A stretch of 64,000 nt of DNA from Chrysemys picta bellii (lineage: Eukaryota > Chordata > Testudines > Emydidae). Of this stretch, positions 23,971 through 37,107 are shown in pieces. The stretch is from positions 4,216,001 through 4,280,000 of the forward strand of contig NC_088798.1 in NCBI RefSeq assembly GCF_011386835.1, given 5' to 3'. Each line of letters starts with the position of its first letter. Within the stretch, counting starts at the first letter, position 1. Under the pieces are notes generated by a model, which saw nothing but the letters and a program-made list of their open reading frames with translations, ran no database searches and was not told where the DNA came from. The position numbers and the translations under genes were made by a program.

Positions 23971-24179
23971 TAAATAATTTAGGAACTTTGACCATCCCAC
24001 TGCAGTCTACAGCATAAAGTAAATTCTGCTTGTCTGTAGTATGACTGCAAACAGTACAAAACAATCTCTGCTGGAAGTGCTCAATGAAAATGGGAGAATA
24101 CAAACATGACTTGCAGTTGCTGAGGAACTCATGGTTTCTGAGCTAATATCCTGATTAGTATAAGAATATAACAGGGAGG

Positions 24180-24295
24180 AAGGATGATCCTGGGACCCAG
24201 AAGATCTGGATTTTGTTCCCATTTCTGCCACAGATCTCCTGAGTAACTTTGAGCAAGTCACCTGGTGTGTCTGCCTCAGTGTCTGTCAGTTTTGA
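24180..24295 (+). repeat. MIR-like CORE-SINE relic
   Basis: The text 'ggacccagaagatctggattttgttcccatttctgccac' is followed by 'gagcaagtcacctggtgtgtctgcctcag', the order expected for MIR. The tail is degraded. Confidence 0.65.
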
Positions 24296-24861
24296 GCTCC
24301 TCGAGTGAAAGTAACTCAAAAAGCATAACGTATATTGTTGTTAGAAATATTTCAGCTTATTCAATACTGTGGGTCCTGGCAGGCTATTGAGCATTATCAG
24401 AAAGTCAATGTGCAAAGGCTTCTCTGAGTTCCATGGTAGTTTAAAAAACAAACATCATTCATTACACAACAAAAGGATATTAGAAGGCTACCAGAGAAGG
24501 GGAATGGATCTGTGATCTAACAGAAATCAAAATGTAATGTATTTAGTATGAAGAATTAAATGGAAGATTTCAGTATGACAGTGGTTTAAATATGGCAACC
24601 ATTTCTTAGTTATAGTATGTCAAGGGAAAGGAGTAAATATAAAATATATTATACCACCAAATATTTGAGACATATACATACAGATCTTCCAGTTACAAAA
24701 CAAAAAATCCAGGAAAATAGATTTTTTTGTTTGTTTTTCTATAAATTAAGATTTTCATATTTTCTACCCAGCAGTGAATTTTTTGGAAGTACATTTTTTA
24801 AAAGTAGGCTAGATTCTGGTGAACTGCAGAGAAAAAAAACTCCCTTCTCCTTGATTTTCAG

Positions 24862-24947
24862 AGTCGCGGGGTCCCTGCGCAGTCAAAGAAAGCTCCCTCT
24901 GAAGAGGACTTTGAAAACATTAAGCTAATCAGCAACGGGGCTTATGG
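24862..24947 (+). CDS. MAST2: MAST2 exon 6 of window (kinase start, nucleotide loop)
   Basis: This 86-bp exon encodes a linker and then EEDFENIKLISNGAY. The kinase begins here, and its nucleotide-binding loop crosses the splice site into the next exon (NGAYGAV). Ser-Asn at the start of the loop replaces the usual first Gly, which is normal for MAST kinases. The donor is GTAAGG and a Gly codon is split 2+1. Confidence 0.96.
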
Positions 24948-25539
24948 GTAAGGTATTCAGCTTGTGTCTAGCATTTTGCTTTTCAAGAAGATGTTAATGT
25001 CAAGCCACCTGATAAAGAATTAGGCCTTTCAGGCTGTTGTTCATTATATGCCCTTGCCAGCTGCTTGCTATATTACACTACAACTTTGACCTCAAGCCCT
25101 ATTATGCTGTAACTTTTTCTGCTAAGTTTGCCTTCACAGTATGTGGATAAAATTAAACATACTCATATACGATAGGTTAATGTGACATTTGAGAGGTTAC
25201 AATTGAGGTATGACGTGTGTTATCCAGGGAAAGTATCTCTATGAATAATGGTGTCATGTAGTTTACATTTTGTTTACATTATAGTATTTCTTACAGGAAA
25301 GAATATAATAATAAAACGCATTTGTTTGTTAGCACCACATACCCAGACATAAGTTCAATATTTATTAAAACTAGACGTTAAAGTGTAATTTCACTGTGAA
25401 GTGTTGCTGTGTAAAAATGTCCGAATGTTTCATTGTGTCTTAACAGATTTGCTCAGTTTACAAGTTAAAAATCCAACTGCCAGCCCCACACAAAGAACCC
25501 AGAATTTGCAATTTGAGATTACAAGTTTGGTTAATTAAG

Positions 25540-26665
25540 CTAATAGTGTTGATGTAATATACTTAGACTTCTGTAAGGCATTTGACTTAGTACCACATGA
25601 CACTTTGATTAAAAAACTAGAAAGATATATTAACGTGGTACACGTTAAATTGATTAAAAGCTGGCTAACTGATAGGTCTCAAAATGTAATTGTAAAGGGG
25701 GAATCATCATCAAATGTGTGTTTCTAGTGGGATCCCACAGGAATAGGTCATTGGCCCGACGCTATTTAACATTTTTATTATTGACCTGTAAGAAGACATA
25801 AAATCATCACTGATAAAGTTTGCCAATCACACACAGATTGGGGGAGTGGTATATAATGAAGAGGACAGGTCACTGATAAAGTGAGCTGGATTTCTTGGTA
25901 AGCAGGGGGGCAAGCAAACAATGTGTTTTAATATATCCAAATGTAAACGTGTACATCTAGGAATAAAGAATGTAGGCCATACTTACAGGATGGGTGACAA
26001 TCCTGGGAAGCAGTAACTGTGAAAAAGATTTGATGGTCATCGTGGATAATCAGCTGAATAGGAGCTCCCAGTGTGACTCTGTTGCGATCCTTGGATAAAT
26101 AAACAGGAGAGTCTTGCGTAGGAGTAGAGGGGTTATTTTACTTCTGTATTTGGCACTTGTGCAACCACTGCTGGAAAACTGGTTCCAGTTCTGGTGTCCA
26201 CAATTGAAGAAGGATGTTGATAAATTTGAGAGGGTTAGAGAAGAGCCATGAGAATGATCAAAGGACTGGAAAACATGCTTTATAGGAGCTCAGTCTATTT
26301 AGCTTAACAAAGAGAAGGTTAAGAGGTGATTGATTAGTCCAAAAACCTACATGGGAAACAAATATTTAATAATAGACTCTTCAGTCTAGCAGACAAATGT
26401 ATAACACGATCCACTGGCTGGAAGTTTCAGGCTAGAAACAAGGTGTAATTCGTCAAAGGTGTGAGTAATTAACCATTTGAACAACGGACCAAGAGTTGTG
26501 GTGGATTCTCTGTCACCAGCAATTTTTAAATTAGGATTGGATGTTTTTCTAAAAGATCTGCTCTAGGAATTATTGTGGGGAAGTTCTCTGGCCTGCGTTA
26601 TAGAGGAGATCAGATGAGATGATCTTGGTCCCTTCTGGCCTTGGAATCTGTGAATCTCTGAAACG
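25540..26665 (+). mobile_element. CR1 LINE fragment
   Basis: The reverse transcriptase region reads VYLDFCKAFDLVPHDTLIKK near 25556-25616, then the palm-region text and 'caatgtgttttaatatatccaaatgtaaac' of the ORF2 end. The copy ends with 'gatcttggtcccttctggccttggaatctgtgaat'. Many stops make it inactive. Confidence 0.9.
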
Positions 26666-26938
26666 CCATTTGGGTTCTTTCTGGCTGTGACATCATAACC
26701 AGTGATATTCAGCAGTATACCTGTGCTGCCCCATTGATTTCAATGGGACTTAACCACTGTGCTTAAAGTTAAGCATGTGTTGGAGCGCTTTGTTGAATTA
26801 AATGAAAATGTAATAACGTATTTTAGTCAGTAAGGTAAAAAGGGGAGAGCAGATCGGAGAGCCAGTTTGTTAGATAAGAAAGTGCCATTTTTACAGTCAC
26901 TTTTTCCATGTAGACCCATGTTTTCTAGTACATCCTTC

Positions 26939-27202
26939 TAAGGTATGTTTACACTGCAGTTAGGCCCCTGTGGCTGGCCCATGCCAGCTAGCTCAGGCTA
27001 AAGGGCTGTTTAATTGCGGTGTAGATGTTCGGGCTGGAGCCTGGGCTCTTCCATCTTGCAAGGTAGAAGGGTCCCAGAACTCAGGCTGCAGCCTGAACAC
27101 CTACACTGCAATGAAACAGCCCCTTCGCCCAAGCCCCGTAACCCCAAGTCAGCTGGCACGGGCCAGCCGTAGGTGTCTAATTGTAGTGTAAACGTTTCCT
27201 AA
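26939..27202. mobile_element. Harbinger-like MITE (palindromic)
   Basis: The ends ggtatgtttacactgcagtt and attgtagtgtaaacgtttcc are inverted copies. The interior repeats 'ggctggcccatgccagct' and its complement near 27150. This is the same family as 13703-13957. Confidence 0.75.
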
Positions 27203-27805
27203 AAGGCTAGAGGTGGTTTGCTCAAAGTCATATCCTTACTATATATACTACATACTTTATCCAGCTGATATGATACTATGTTAAATAGAATCCAATAAGC
27301 CACTTCAGAGACAGGGGAGTAAGTATTGATTCAGTAGAGCAAGCTAACTGAGTGAAAACCTTATTTGCAAACTGTACTATGAATGTGCGGACAAAGATGT
27401 GCAAATGGTAGAAATGAAAAGGATATTTTACCACCGGAAATCTTTCAGCATCATGTTGTTACAGCTAATCAAACTCCTTTAATTTGTGGAGCTTGGAAGG
27501 AAGTTGCACTGATCCCATTCATTTTAGGTCATTTTTCAGTTGACTGGTGATGTTCATCATTTCAATATTTATTACAAGTATGTGCCTCTACATATAGCCA
27601 AGATTGTGTGCTACATTCTTCATTTATTGTCTGGACATTCAGAAATGCTACAGGAGTGTGTGGTTTCTGATGTAATCTCACAGGGCCCTAGTCTTATTTC
27701 TGATGGAGGAATTGCAATTTTAATTTTAGTATGCAAGAATCTCATAAAGTTGCAAGAGCTTTCCTTGTTTAAGGCTGAGCTAGTCTCTCTGCTGAGAATA
27801 TGTAT

Positions 27806-28918
27806 CAGAGGGGTAGCCGTGTTAGTCTGGATCTGTAAAAAGCAACAGAGAGTCCTGTGGCACCTTTAAGACTAACAGATGTACTGGAGCATAAGCTTTC
27901 GTGGGTGAATGCCCATTTCATCAGACGCATATAATGGAAATTTCCAGGGGCAGGTATAAATATGCTGGCAAGAATCAGTCTGGAGATAACGAGGTTAGTT
28001 CAATCAGGGAGGGTGAGGTCCTCTGCTAGCAGTTGAAGTGTGAACACCAAGGGAGGAGAAACTGCTTCTGTAGTTGGCTAGTCATTCACAGTCTGTGTTT
28101 AATCCTGATCTGATGGTGTCAAATTTGCAAATGAAGCTCAGCAGTTTCTCTTTGGAGTCTGGTCCTGAAGTTTTTTTGTTGTAAGATGGCTACCTTTACA
28201 TCTGCTATTGTGTGGCCAGGAAGGTTGAAGTGTTCTCCTACAGGTTTTTGTATATTGCCATTCCTGATATCTGACTTGTGTCCATTTATCCTTTTACATA
28301 GTGACTGTCCAGTTTGGCCAATGTACATAGCAGAGGGGCATTGCTGGCACATGATGGCATATATAACATTGGTGGACATGCAGGTGAATGAACCGGTGAT
28401 GTTGTAGCTGATCTGGTTTGGTCCTGTGATGGTGTTGTTGGTATAGATATGTGGGCAGAGTTGGCATCGAGATTTGTTGCATGGATTGGTTCCTGAGTTA
28501 GAGATGTTATGGTGCGGTGTGTGGTTGCTGGTGAGAATATACTTAAGGTTGGCAGGTTGTCTGTGGGCGAAGACTGGCCTGCCTCCCAAGGTCTGTGAAA
28601 GAGAGGGATCATTGTCCAGGATGGGTTGTAGATCACTAATGATGCATTGGAGAGGTTTAAGCTGAGGACTGTAGGTGATGGCCAGTGGAGTTATGTTGGT
28701 TCCTTTCTTGGGCTTGTCTTGTAGCAGGAGGCTTCTGGGTACACGTCTGACTCTGTTAATTTGTTTCCTTACTTCCTTGTGCGGGTATCGTAGTTTTGAG
28801 AATGCTTGGTGAAATGTTACTGAGAATGTTACATATTTGGAGAAGCCTGTGAAGAGTAGCTGTCCCCGTTTCTTACTCTGAGGAAAAGCATAGAGAGATT
28901 TCTTCTTCTGTAGCAACG
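27806..28918 (-). mobile_element. Penelope-like retroelement, 5'-truncated copy
   Basis: The minus-strand copy carries the 3' end 'gtatcagaggggtagccgtgttagtctgg' at 27809 and the common segment 'cacctttaagactaacag'. Its coding part (28119-28916) holds the C-terminal reverse transcriptase region and a GIY-YIG endonuclease. No reverse transcriptase catalytic motifs are left, so the copy is truncated. It ends about 140 bp before a MAST2 kinase exon. Confidence 0.88.
28119..28916 (-). pseudogene. Penelope-like ORF fragment with GIY-YIG endonuclease
   Basis: The 265-codon open frame includes the GIY-YIG region (VIYAIMCQQCPSAMYIGQTG then QSLCKRINGHKSDIRNGN). This nuclease cuts target DNA during Penelope-like retrotransposition. 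A Cys-rich stretch CNKSRCQLCPHIY precedes it, as is usual. The frame ends early at LHLQI. The neighbouring frame continues with a plausible C-terminal tail, so one small indel near 28130-28150 is likely. The reverse transcriptase core is missing. It is an inactive relic. Confidence 0.85.
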
Positions 28919-28983
28919 CTTGACATGACAGATGTTTTATGTAGCCATAGATAAACCTAGCAGGAGCCTATCAGTGTATGTGA

Positions 28984-29924
<941 letters not shown>

Positions 29925-30110
29925 GGGAGGAATAGCTCAGTGGTTTGAACATTGGCCTGCTAAACCCAGGGTTGTGAGTTCAGTCCTTGAGTGGGCCATT
30001 TAGGGATCTGGGGCAAAATCCATGCTTGGTCCTGCTGGTGAAGGCAGGGGGCTGGACTTGATGACCTTTCGGGGTCCCTTCCAGTTCTATGAGATAGGTG
30101 TATCTCCATA
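29925..30110 (+). mobile_element. Cry-type tRNA-derived SINE
   Basis: The pol III A box (tagctcagtgg) and B box (gagttcagtcc) are visible. The body 'tggtcctgctggtgaaggcagggggctggac' ends with the CR1-like tail 'gatgacctttcggggtcccttccagttctatgaga'. This composition is typical of turtle (cryptodiran) SINEs mobilised by CR1. Confidence 0.92.
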
Positions 30111-30205
30111 TAACTGTTTAGTTTCCTGTTTTCTTCCACTTAATTTATTTAATTTGAATATTAGTTGGATTTGTTTTATAGTTTTATCTTAATGTAAATA
30201 ATATA

Positions 30206-30393
30206 CACCTCTACCTCGATAGAACGCTGTCCTCGGGAGCCAAAAAATCTTACCGGGTTATAGGTGAAACGGCGTTATATCGAACTTGCTTTGATCTGCC
30301 GGAGTGTGCGGGCCTGCCCCCCCAGAGCACTGCTTTACTGCGTTATATCAGAATTCATGTTATATCGGGTCGCGTTATATTGGGGTAGAGGTG
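30206..30393. mobile_element. mariner-like MITE
   Basis: The ends cacctctacctcgatagaac and ataacgcg...ggggtagaggtg are inverted copies. A TA dinucleotide flanks both sides, as expected for Tc1/mariner. The interior repeats 'gttatatcg'. It has no coding capacity. Confidence 0.8.
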
Positions 30394-30395
30394 TA

Positions 30396-31087
30396 TTTCC
30401 ATTGGTGCGTAGAACTAATTTCCCATGCCTGGCTTCTGTGTTTGGGCTAGCTGAATAACTGCAAGATGTGAACTATGGCTATTGTGTTTCTGACAAACGA
30501 GTGAAGCTGAAACGGAATTTATTGATTGACATGTTGACAAATTTAGAGTAAATTCATATTTGCAAATAGAGAGGAGGATCATGTTAAATCTGTGATGCAA
30601 CATGCTTTAAACAGCAAAAAGAAAAGAAATACTATAGCCACAAAGGCTGGCTGAGTGTAAACTCTACTTCCTTCCCAGATTCCTTTCCAACCTGGAAGAT
30701 GAATTTATACAATCATTGAGCCAAATCCTGCTTGCCTTTCTCAACAAATAGTTGTACTGAAGCCAGTTGGATGCTCCCCTAGAAAGGCAAGAAGACTTTA
30801 CCTGTGCTCCCTAAAGTGGAGAGAGCATTTCTCAGTCGTCTCAGCATCCAGGTTGACAAACCCAGCTTAGTCCTCCTCCTTTCCAAAGCTGATACATTTA
30901 ATTCTGTGGACTTTCCTCTCCTGTGGCGTCTCCGATGACGCCATAGAAATACTGTTACTGTTCACTGTCCATAGACCTCAACGGCATCATACTGCTTTTT
31001 TAAAGAGCTGGAGTTTGCCAAAATGTCATTGACAAAAGTGTCCCCTGTCCCATGCTGTTAAAATAAAAAAAATAAAATAAAATATTT
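30396..31087 (+). other. MAST2 intron part, no recognised element
   Basis: Unique-looking intron sequence with an AAATA-rich run near 31062-31083 just before the SINE tail. Confidence 0.6.
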
Positions 31088-31266
31088 ATGGAGATATCCC
31101 ATCTCCTAGAACTGGAAGGGACCTTGAAAGGTCATTGAGTCCAGCCCCCTGCCTTCACTAGCAGGACCAAGTACTGCCCCAGATCCCCAAGTGGCCCCCT
31201 CAAGGATTGAACTCACAACCCTGGGTTTAGCAGGCCAATGCTCAAACCACTGAGCTATCCCTCCCC
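31088..31266 (-). mobile_element. Cry-type tRNA-derived SINE (minus)
   Basis: This is the reverse complement of the SINE at 29925. It begins with the tail 'ggagatatcccatctcctagaactggaaggg' and ends with the head 'aaaccactgagctatccctcccc'. An A-rich run at its 3' side fits SINE insertion. Confidence 0.92.
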
Positions 31267-31593
31267 CCCATGTGCCACTTGCTATGCTTGTCTGGCTGAA
31301 TGCTGCCCTTCTGTACAGAAGAGCTACTTGTATGGTTTGTGACATGCATTTAGATCCTGAAAGGCATTACAGAAACTATAGAGATTTAAATTATAGAAAA
31401 TAAAAAGGCATTATGGAAATTAAAATGATTTTCTAAACTGTGTTCAGATTCCAGGACCAAGGATAAGAACCTTTAATGTAGAGAGAATTTAAGGAGGCAG
31501 AAATTCTTCCAATCTAATGTTGTGGTGTTGCTGCTACTGTAGCTTAGTATTCATATGTCATTTCAATGTGCTATGTTTGTAATTTACTTCTAG

Positions 31594-31732
31594 GAGGAGA
31601 TTGTGCCACACTCCTAAAGAATATTGGAGCCCTACCAGTTGATATGGCCAGGATGTATTTTGCCGAGACAGTGCTGGCACTGGAGTACCTACACAATTAT
31701 GGCATTGTCCACCGTGACCTAAAACCTGACAA
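31594..31732 (+). CDS. MAST2: MAST2 exon 8 of window (kinase catalytic loop)
   Basis: This 139-bp exon encodes [20 protein letters not shown] and then [21 protein letters not shown]. The catalytic HRDLKPDN motif ends the exon, with its Asn codon split by the intron. The catalytic Asp and the following Lys are intact, so kinase activity is expected. The donor is GTATGT. Confidence 0.97.
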
Positions 31733-31974
31733 GTATGTTTTGAACCTTTCAGGTTCAAATATGTAGATGTAGATCTCCGTGATAAAAGTATAATTACTAA
31801 TTAAGCATTGGATGTTATAGGCAAGTAGCCAGTCTTGTCTCATTTATTTAGTCTTGAAAAGACTAAGTTTATAATGTTGTTTTCTTGATAGGTTCAACTT
31901 CTTGTTTTCAGACGTCAATCTGTGCTAACATCATTAAAAAGTAATTCCCCCAGCCATGATGCACATTAATATGC

Positions 31975-32720
31975 ATTCATAGATTCCAAGGCCAGAAGTG
32001 ATAATCTAGTCTGACCTCCTGTATAACACAGGTCAGAGAACTCCCCAAAAATAACTCCTAGAGCAGAGCTTTTAGAAAAAAACATCCAGTCTCGATTTTA
32101 AAATGGTGAGTGATGGAGAATCCACCACGACCCAGGGTAAATTGTTCCAATGATTAATTACTGTCACAGTTAAAAAATTACGCCTTATTTCCAGACTGAA
32201 TTTGTCTAGCTTCAACTTCTCACCATTGGATCATGTTAGACCTTTCTCTGATAGACTGAAGAGCCCATTATTAAATATCTGTTCCTCATGTAGGTACTTA
32301 TAGACTGTAATCAAGTCACCCCTTAACCTTCTCTTTGTTAAGATAAATAGATTGAGCTCCTGGTGTTTTTCACTGTACGGCAGGTTTTCTAATCTTCTAA
32401 TCACTCTGGTGGCTCTTCTCTGAACCCTCTCCAATTTATCAACATCCTTCTTGAATTGTGGGCACCAGAACTGGACCCAGTGTTCCAGCAGTGGTGGCTC
32501 CAGTGCCAAATACAGAAGGGAAGTAACTTCTCAACTCCTACTTGAGAATCCCGTGTATGCATCCCAGGATCTCATTATCCCTTTTGGCCCTGGCGTCACA
32601 CTTGGGAGTTCATGTTTAGCTGATTATCCACTGCGACCCCCAATTCTTTTTTAGAGTCACTACATCCCAGAACATGTCCTAAATTTAGCTCAGTAATCCC
32701 TTGTATGTCCTAAGCTGTTC
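31975..32720 (-). mobile_element. CR1 LINE fragment (minus)
   Basis: The minus-strand frame at 32231-32509 encodes WVQFWCPQFKKDVDKLERVQ and RRATRVIRRLENLPYSEKHQ, ORF2 C-terminal CR1 sequence. The 3' end 'attccaaggccagaagtgataatctagtctgacctcctg' lies at 31980. Sequence from about 32510 to 32720 does not fit the normal CR1 upstream order and may belong to another subfamily or a fusion. Confidence 0.85.
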
Positions 32721-32937
32721 CTATGGCATATTTAGCAGGTGCATCGAAAACAAACCGATCTCTCTGCCCTGATTCAGCAAAAATCTCTCGAATCCTAACA
32801 GCAAGTACAAAAGTTGACAAAAACCCATCATTTTAAGGATGTTGGATTGAAAGCCAGAACAGCATTTAATCTTAAGAGTTTTATTAGAGCAGTTAAACGT
32901 GGAAAGAATGACATCTTACAATCTCATTCTATTCAAA

Positions 32938-33187
32938 TGAGAGAGAGAGAAGTTAGATGAGGTAATATCTTTTATTGGACCCACTTCTGTTGGTGGAAAG
33001 GAAAAGCTTTCTAGCTACAAAGAGCTTCCTCCAGTCTCTGGAGCTGTATGTAGTGATCAGAGGTTTGTAATAGGTGAGTCCTTTGGGGATGAGGTTTTGT
33101 TTCTTGAATCTGCTCAGAAAATGTCGCTGTTCAGTCTGGCTTCCTTCTTCATGTTGTGAAGTTTCCATTCGGACCAATATGGCTACA
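32938..33187. mobile_element. Penelope-like element terminal fragment
   Basis: The text 'gaggtaatatcttttattggacccacttctgttggtgg' to 'gaccaatatggctacagcac' matches a terminal region I associate with turtle Penelope-like elements. There is no coding part. Confidence 0.5.
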
Positions 33188-33401
33188 GCACTGCAAACAT
33201 TCTATTCAAAGGTCCGTCTGAACCCTGTTATTGTTAGTCCAATCTGAAAGCAGTCTGATTTCCCAGCTGTCCTGCTCTCGTTCATATAAGTGGTGGAATG
33301 CACAGGATCACCAAGCACCATATATCTGTTGGACATTTTGCTAGATAATGCAATAGCATTACATTGTGATTGCTTTCCGAAACTATAGCAGTGAATAATG
33401 A

Positions 33402-34254
<853 letters not shown>

Positions 34255-34420
34255 GTATGTGGGACTCCAGAATACATTGCCCCGGAAGTGATCTTGCGAC
34301 AGGGCTATGGAAAGCCTGTGGATTGGTGGGCCATGGGAGTTATCCTGTATGAGTTTTTAGTTGGCTCTGTCCCTTTCTTTGGTGACACACCAGAAGAACT
34401 GTTTGGACAAGTGATCAGTG
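34255..34420 (+). CDS. MAST2: MAST2 exon 10 of window (APE motif, C-lobe)
   Basis: This 166-bp exon encodes [20 protein letters not shown], the APE motif that ends the activation segment, and then [20 protein letters not shown] and [15 protein letters not shown]. The exon opens with GTATGT directly after cttcag, so the acceptor is abutted by a donor-like sequence. Its donor is GTATGT at 34421. Skipping this exon would shift the frame and destroy the kinase. Confidence 0.97.
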
Positions 34421-35460
34421 GTATGTTTGTTTATCCTGTCTCTGGAGGGGTTACCTTAGCAGTTCACTATGAGAGAGCATGAAAATATTGAAATCTGCTG
34501 TAATTTAGTGAAGAAAGACTATATAAGAAGCAAAGTTAATTGTTCAGTATTAGAATTCGGTTCATACTCCCTTTTTGGTCAGTCACTACAGTTGCTAAAA
34601 GCTCTTGTCTTGCTTAACATACACCAAATGTCATCTATATATATGTATGTAAACTCTGTCAATATGCCTCGTGCAGGGAGAAATTCAGCTTATAAAATAA
34701 ATTAGTGTTGTGGGGAGTGGAAAGAGATGTGTTTGCATTTGAAAAGAGCAAGCCGATGAGCAGGCCAAGATTCTATTTTGTTGTTAGTTATCCCGTGTAG
34801 ACGCAAAGGATAGGGCTTTAGTCAATTGCTACAGAAATGTAATAAAATAACTTATAAAAGCAACAAAGTACATCAATAAACACTGTTGTATTAGATACCT
34901 TTATGCCTTGGGTAGTGCAAGTGTTTGTCCTTTGACCCATATCTCATGGCTAGAGCAGGGCAAATGCTGTAGAAAATTGATTGATTCTGTTTTTATTAAT
35001 TGATTTGCTTGTGTTCACTTTCCATGAGTATTCAAGTGAAAAAGATTATTCTCAAATGTTCACCGAAACAGTGAATTTTAAGCAAATATTTGTGGAAAGC
35101 GAGTTTCAGGATTTGCAAGAAGCAAGAGCTAAAATTGATTAATAAACTTGTTACCCAAAATGTGTAGGCATGAGATACAGCTGCACCATAGTAGTTCTTT
35201 ATGTGTTGCCATAAAAGATCGTTATTTCATATGTATTAAGGTTCTTACAGTTTTGTTCCAACAATTACTGTTTGCACTGACAGCAGCTATGGTTAATACT
35301 GAAATTATATGCATTTTGGAAAATGTCAGTGCTCGAATTATATTAAGTACTCATGCAGCTGAATGCAAACCATACTATGGTATAGCATACTACTTTCTAT
35401 TGTATAAAAACGTTTGTGGATTTCATGACTTGCCTTTTTCATATTGCTTTATCTCCTTAG
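34421..35460 (+). other. MAST2 intron, no recognised element
   Basis: AT-rich 1.0-kb intron. No repeat or RNA gene recognised. Confidence 0.6.
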
Positions 35461-35562
35461 ATGAAATTGCCTGGCCAGAAGGGGATGAAGCATTACCACC
35501 AGATGCACAGGACCTCACATCTAAACTTCTCTGTCAAAACCCTCTGGAAAGACTGGGAACAG
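35461..35562 (+). CDS. MAST2: MAST2 exon 11 of window (kinase C-lobe)
   Basis: This 102-bp exon has acceptor ccttag and donor GTACAG. It completes Asp and encodes EIAWPEGDEALPPDAQDLTS and then KLLCQNPLERLGT. The NPLERLGTG motif is characteristic of the AGC kinase C-lobe end. Confidence 0.96.
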
Positions 35563-36984
35563 GTACAGGCGTATTCTTGCGAAAAGACTAACCAGAAGCA
35601 ATAAAAGACGCTGCAGTGCCAATGGAAGTTGCTACCCTGTTGTGAAATGCTGGCTTTGTGCTGTGAAATAGTATGCATTGAGTTTAGTGATGGGCTGAAC
35701 AGCTCCCTGTCCCTGTGGATAGAGTGATCAGACTCCGAGTGAAATCTGCATGTGTCAGAAAAATGCCATTGTTTTGAGGGTTAAAGAAGAAAAGGTGTCT
35801 GCTCACCAATCTGACTCACTGTAAATATCACAGCATAACCTCACTAGACAGCCATTTTGACTGCTCCAGTTCAGCCTTTGTCAGGGATGTGTCTCTCAAT
35901 CGGAATATTGCTTAAACAGATTTTGCATGAAATTCAAGGACAGTGACCCTCCATGTTGATGAGCACTTGTGAGCGTAACAAAATGACAACTTTTCTCTTT
36001 AGCGGTACTTTTCTCTTTTCTCTCTGCTGTGTAATCCCCTAAAATGCAAGAACCTGAAGTCTCCTGGGAAAAGTAAAGTGCTTAAGACTATCTGTAAGCA
36101 ATGTATGGTCAGATTTAAGCCTTTGCAATTTAGGACTGTCCCTTTTAAGATTTTAAGGAACCATTGATGTATTTAGCTAACTTCCACATGACACTCCAGT
36201 TTCAACAGTTCCTGCCTGACCCTGCAGCTTCATGGCACTGTTCTCTTTTTCACTAACGTTTTGTGTTTGGTTTTGTTTCACATTTCATTTGAAATTAGTA
36301 ACTCAATTTATATGTATTTAAAAAATGCAAATACAGAACAATTTCCAAGTGTACCCTTACCGGCTGGGTGGCTCAAGAATCAGTCATGTGAAGTGAAGCC
36401 TTTCATGTAGAGAGAGATCACCAGCTCAAATCCAGGCCCCACTGGTGGTGGCTGAAAGTCGTCGCCACCTTAAGGGTGTTGTGTTGTTATATGTAAAATG
36501 CATTGGCGGGTTTATTTCAGTTGCTGGTGGACAGATTCTATTCCACTAAAACTACCACCACTGTGGGCGTCTTTGCTCTCATGTGCCTAATTTTAATACT
36601 TTTGAATTTAATGGAACTACTCCTATCTTTAAGTGCCTTGCTGAATCAGAGTCAAAACCTGTGCACATACACTTGGTGTGAACAAGATAGCATTTAAAGG
36701 TTTTTAATTAAGAGGTTAATTTGTTCTCACTCTTGAGACTTACACTGCAGAATTATACTGGAGATGCTGCTTCCCAGCCAATGTAGCATGTGTTGTGCTT
36801 ACATTAAGGGGGGTAAATCGTGCAATTTTTATCTGTCAGCACAACATTGGCAAAGAACCCAAGTTTAGTTTCCTGTGATTCTCAGAAAATGTGTGTTAGA
36901 AGAGTGTACTTTCGTGTTTTCTCCTATGCCTTGAGCATTTTTTTGTCACGTGAGAGCAATGTTAGAAAAATATCCTCCTTTCAG
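35563..36984 (+). other. MAST2 intron; possible old tRNA-like SINE at 36360-36480
   Basis: Mostly unique-looking sequence. At 36360-36480 'cggctgggtggctcaagaatcag' and 'cagctcaaatccaggc' resemble degraded A and B boxes of a tRNA-derived SINE, but the spacing and sequence are weak. Confidence 0.4.
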
Positions 36985-37107
36985 GTAGTGCCTTTGAGGT
37001 GAAACAGCACCGGTTCTTTAAAGATCTGGACTGGAATGGATTACTTCGACAGAAAGCAGAATTTATTCCACAGCTGGAATCTGAGGATGACACTAGCTAC
37101 TTTGACA
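36985..37107 (+). CDS. MAST2: MAST2 exon 12 of window (kinase end, AGC tail)
   Basis: This 123-bp exon has acceptor tttcag and donor GTAAGG. It encodes [20 protein letters not shown] and then [20 protein letters not shown]. The sequence ends the kinase fold and enters the AGC C-terminal extension, where the FIPQ and DDTSYFD motifs pack on the N-lobe in related kinases. Confidence 0.97.

Noticed and set aside
29925..30000. A genuine tRNA gene
   Set aside because: A and B boxes are present, but the downstream body and CR1-like tail show it is a SINE, repeated four times in the window.
31106..31345. 79-codon minus-strand frame
   Set aside because: It mostly lies in the Cry-type SINE.
36503..36697. 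64-codon hydrophobic frame resembling a membrane segment
   Set aside because: AT-rich intron sequence gives Leu-rich frames by chance. There is no signal, splice or homology support.
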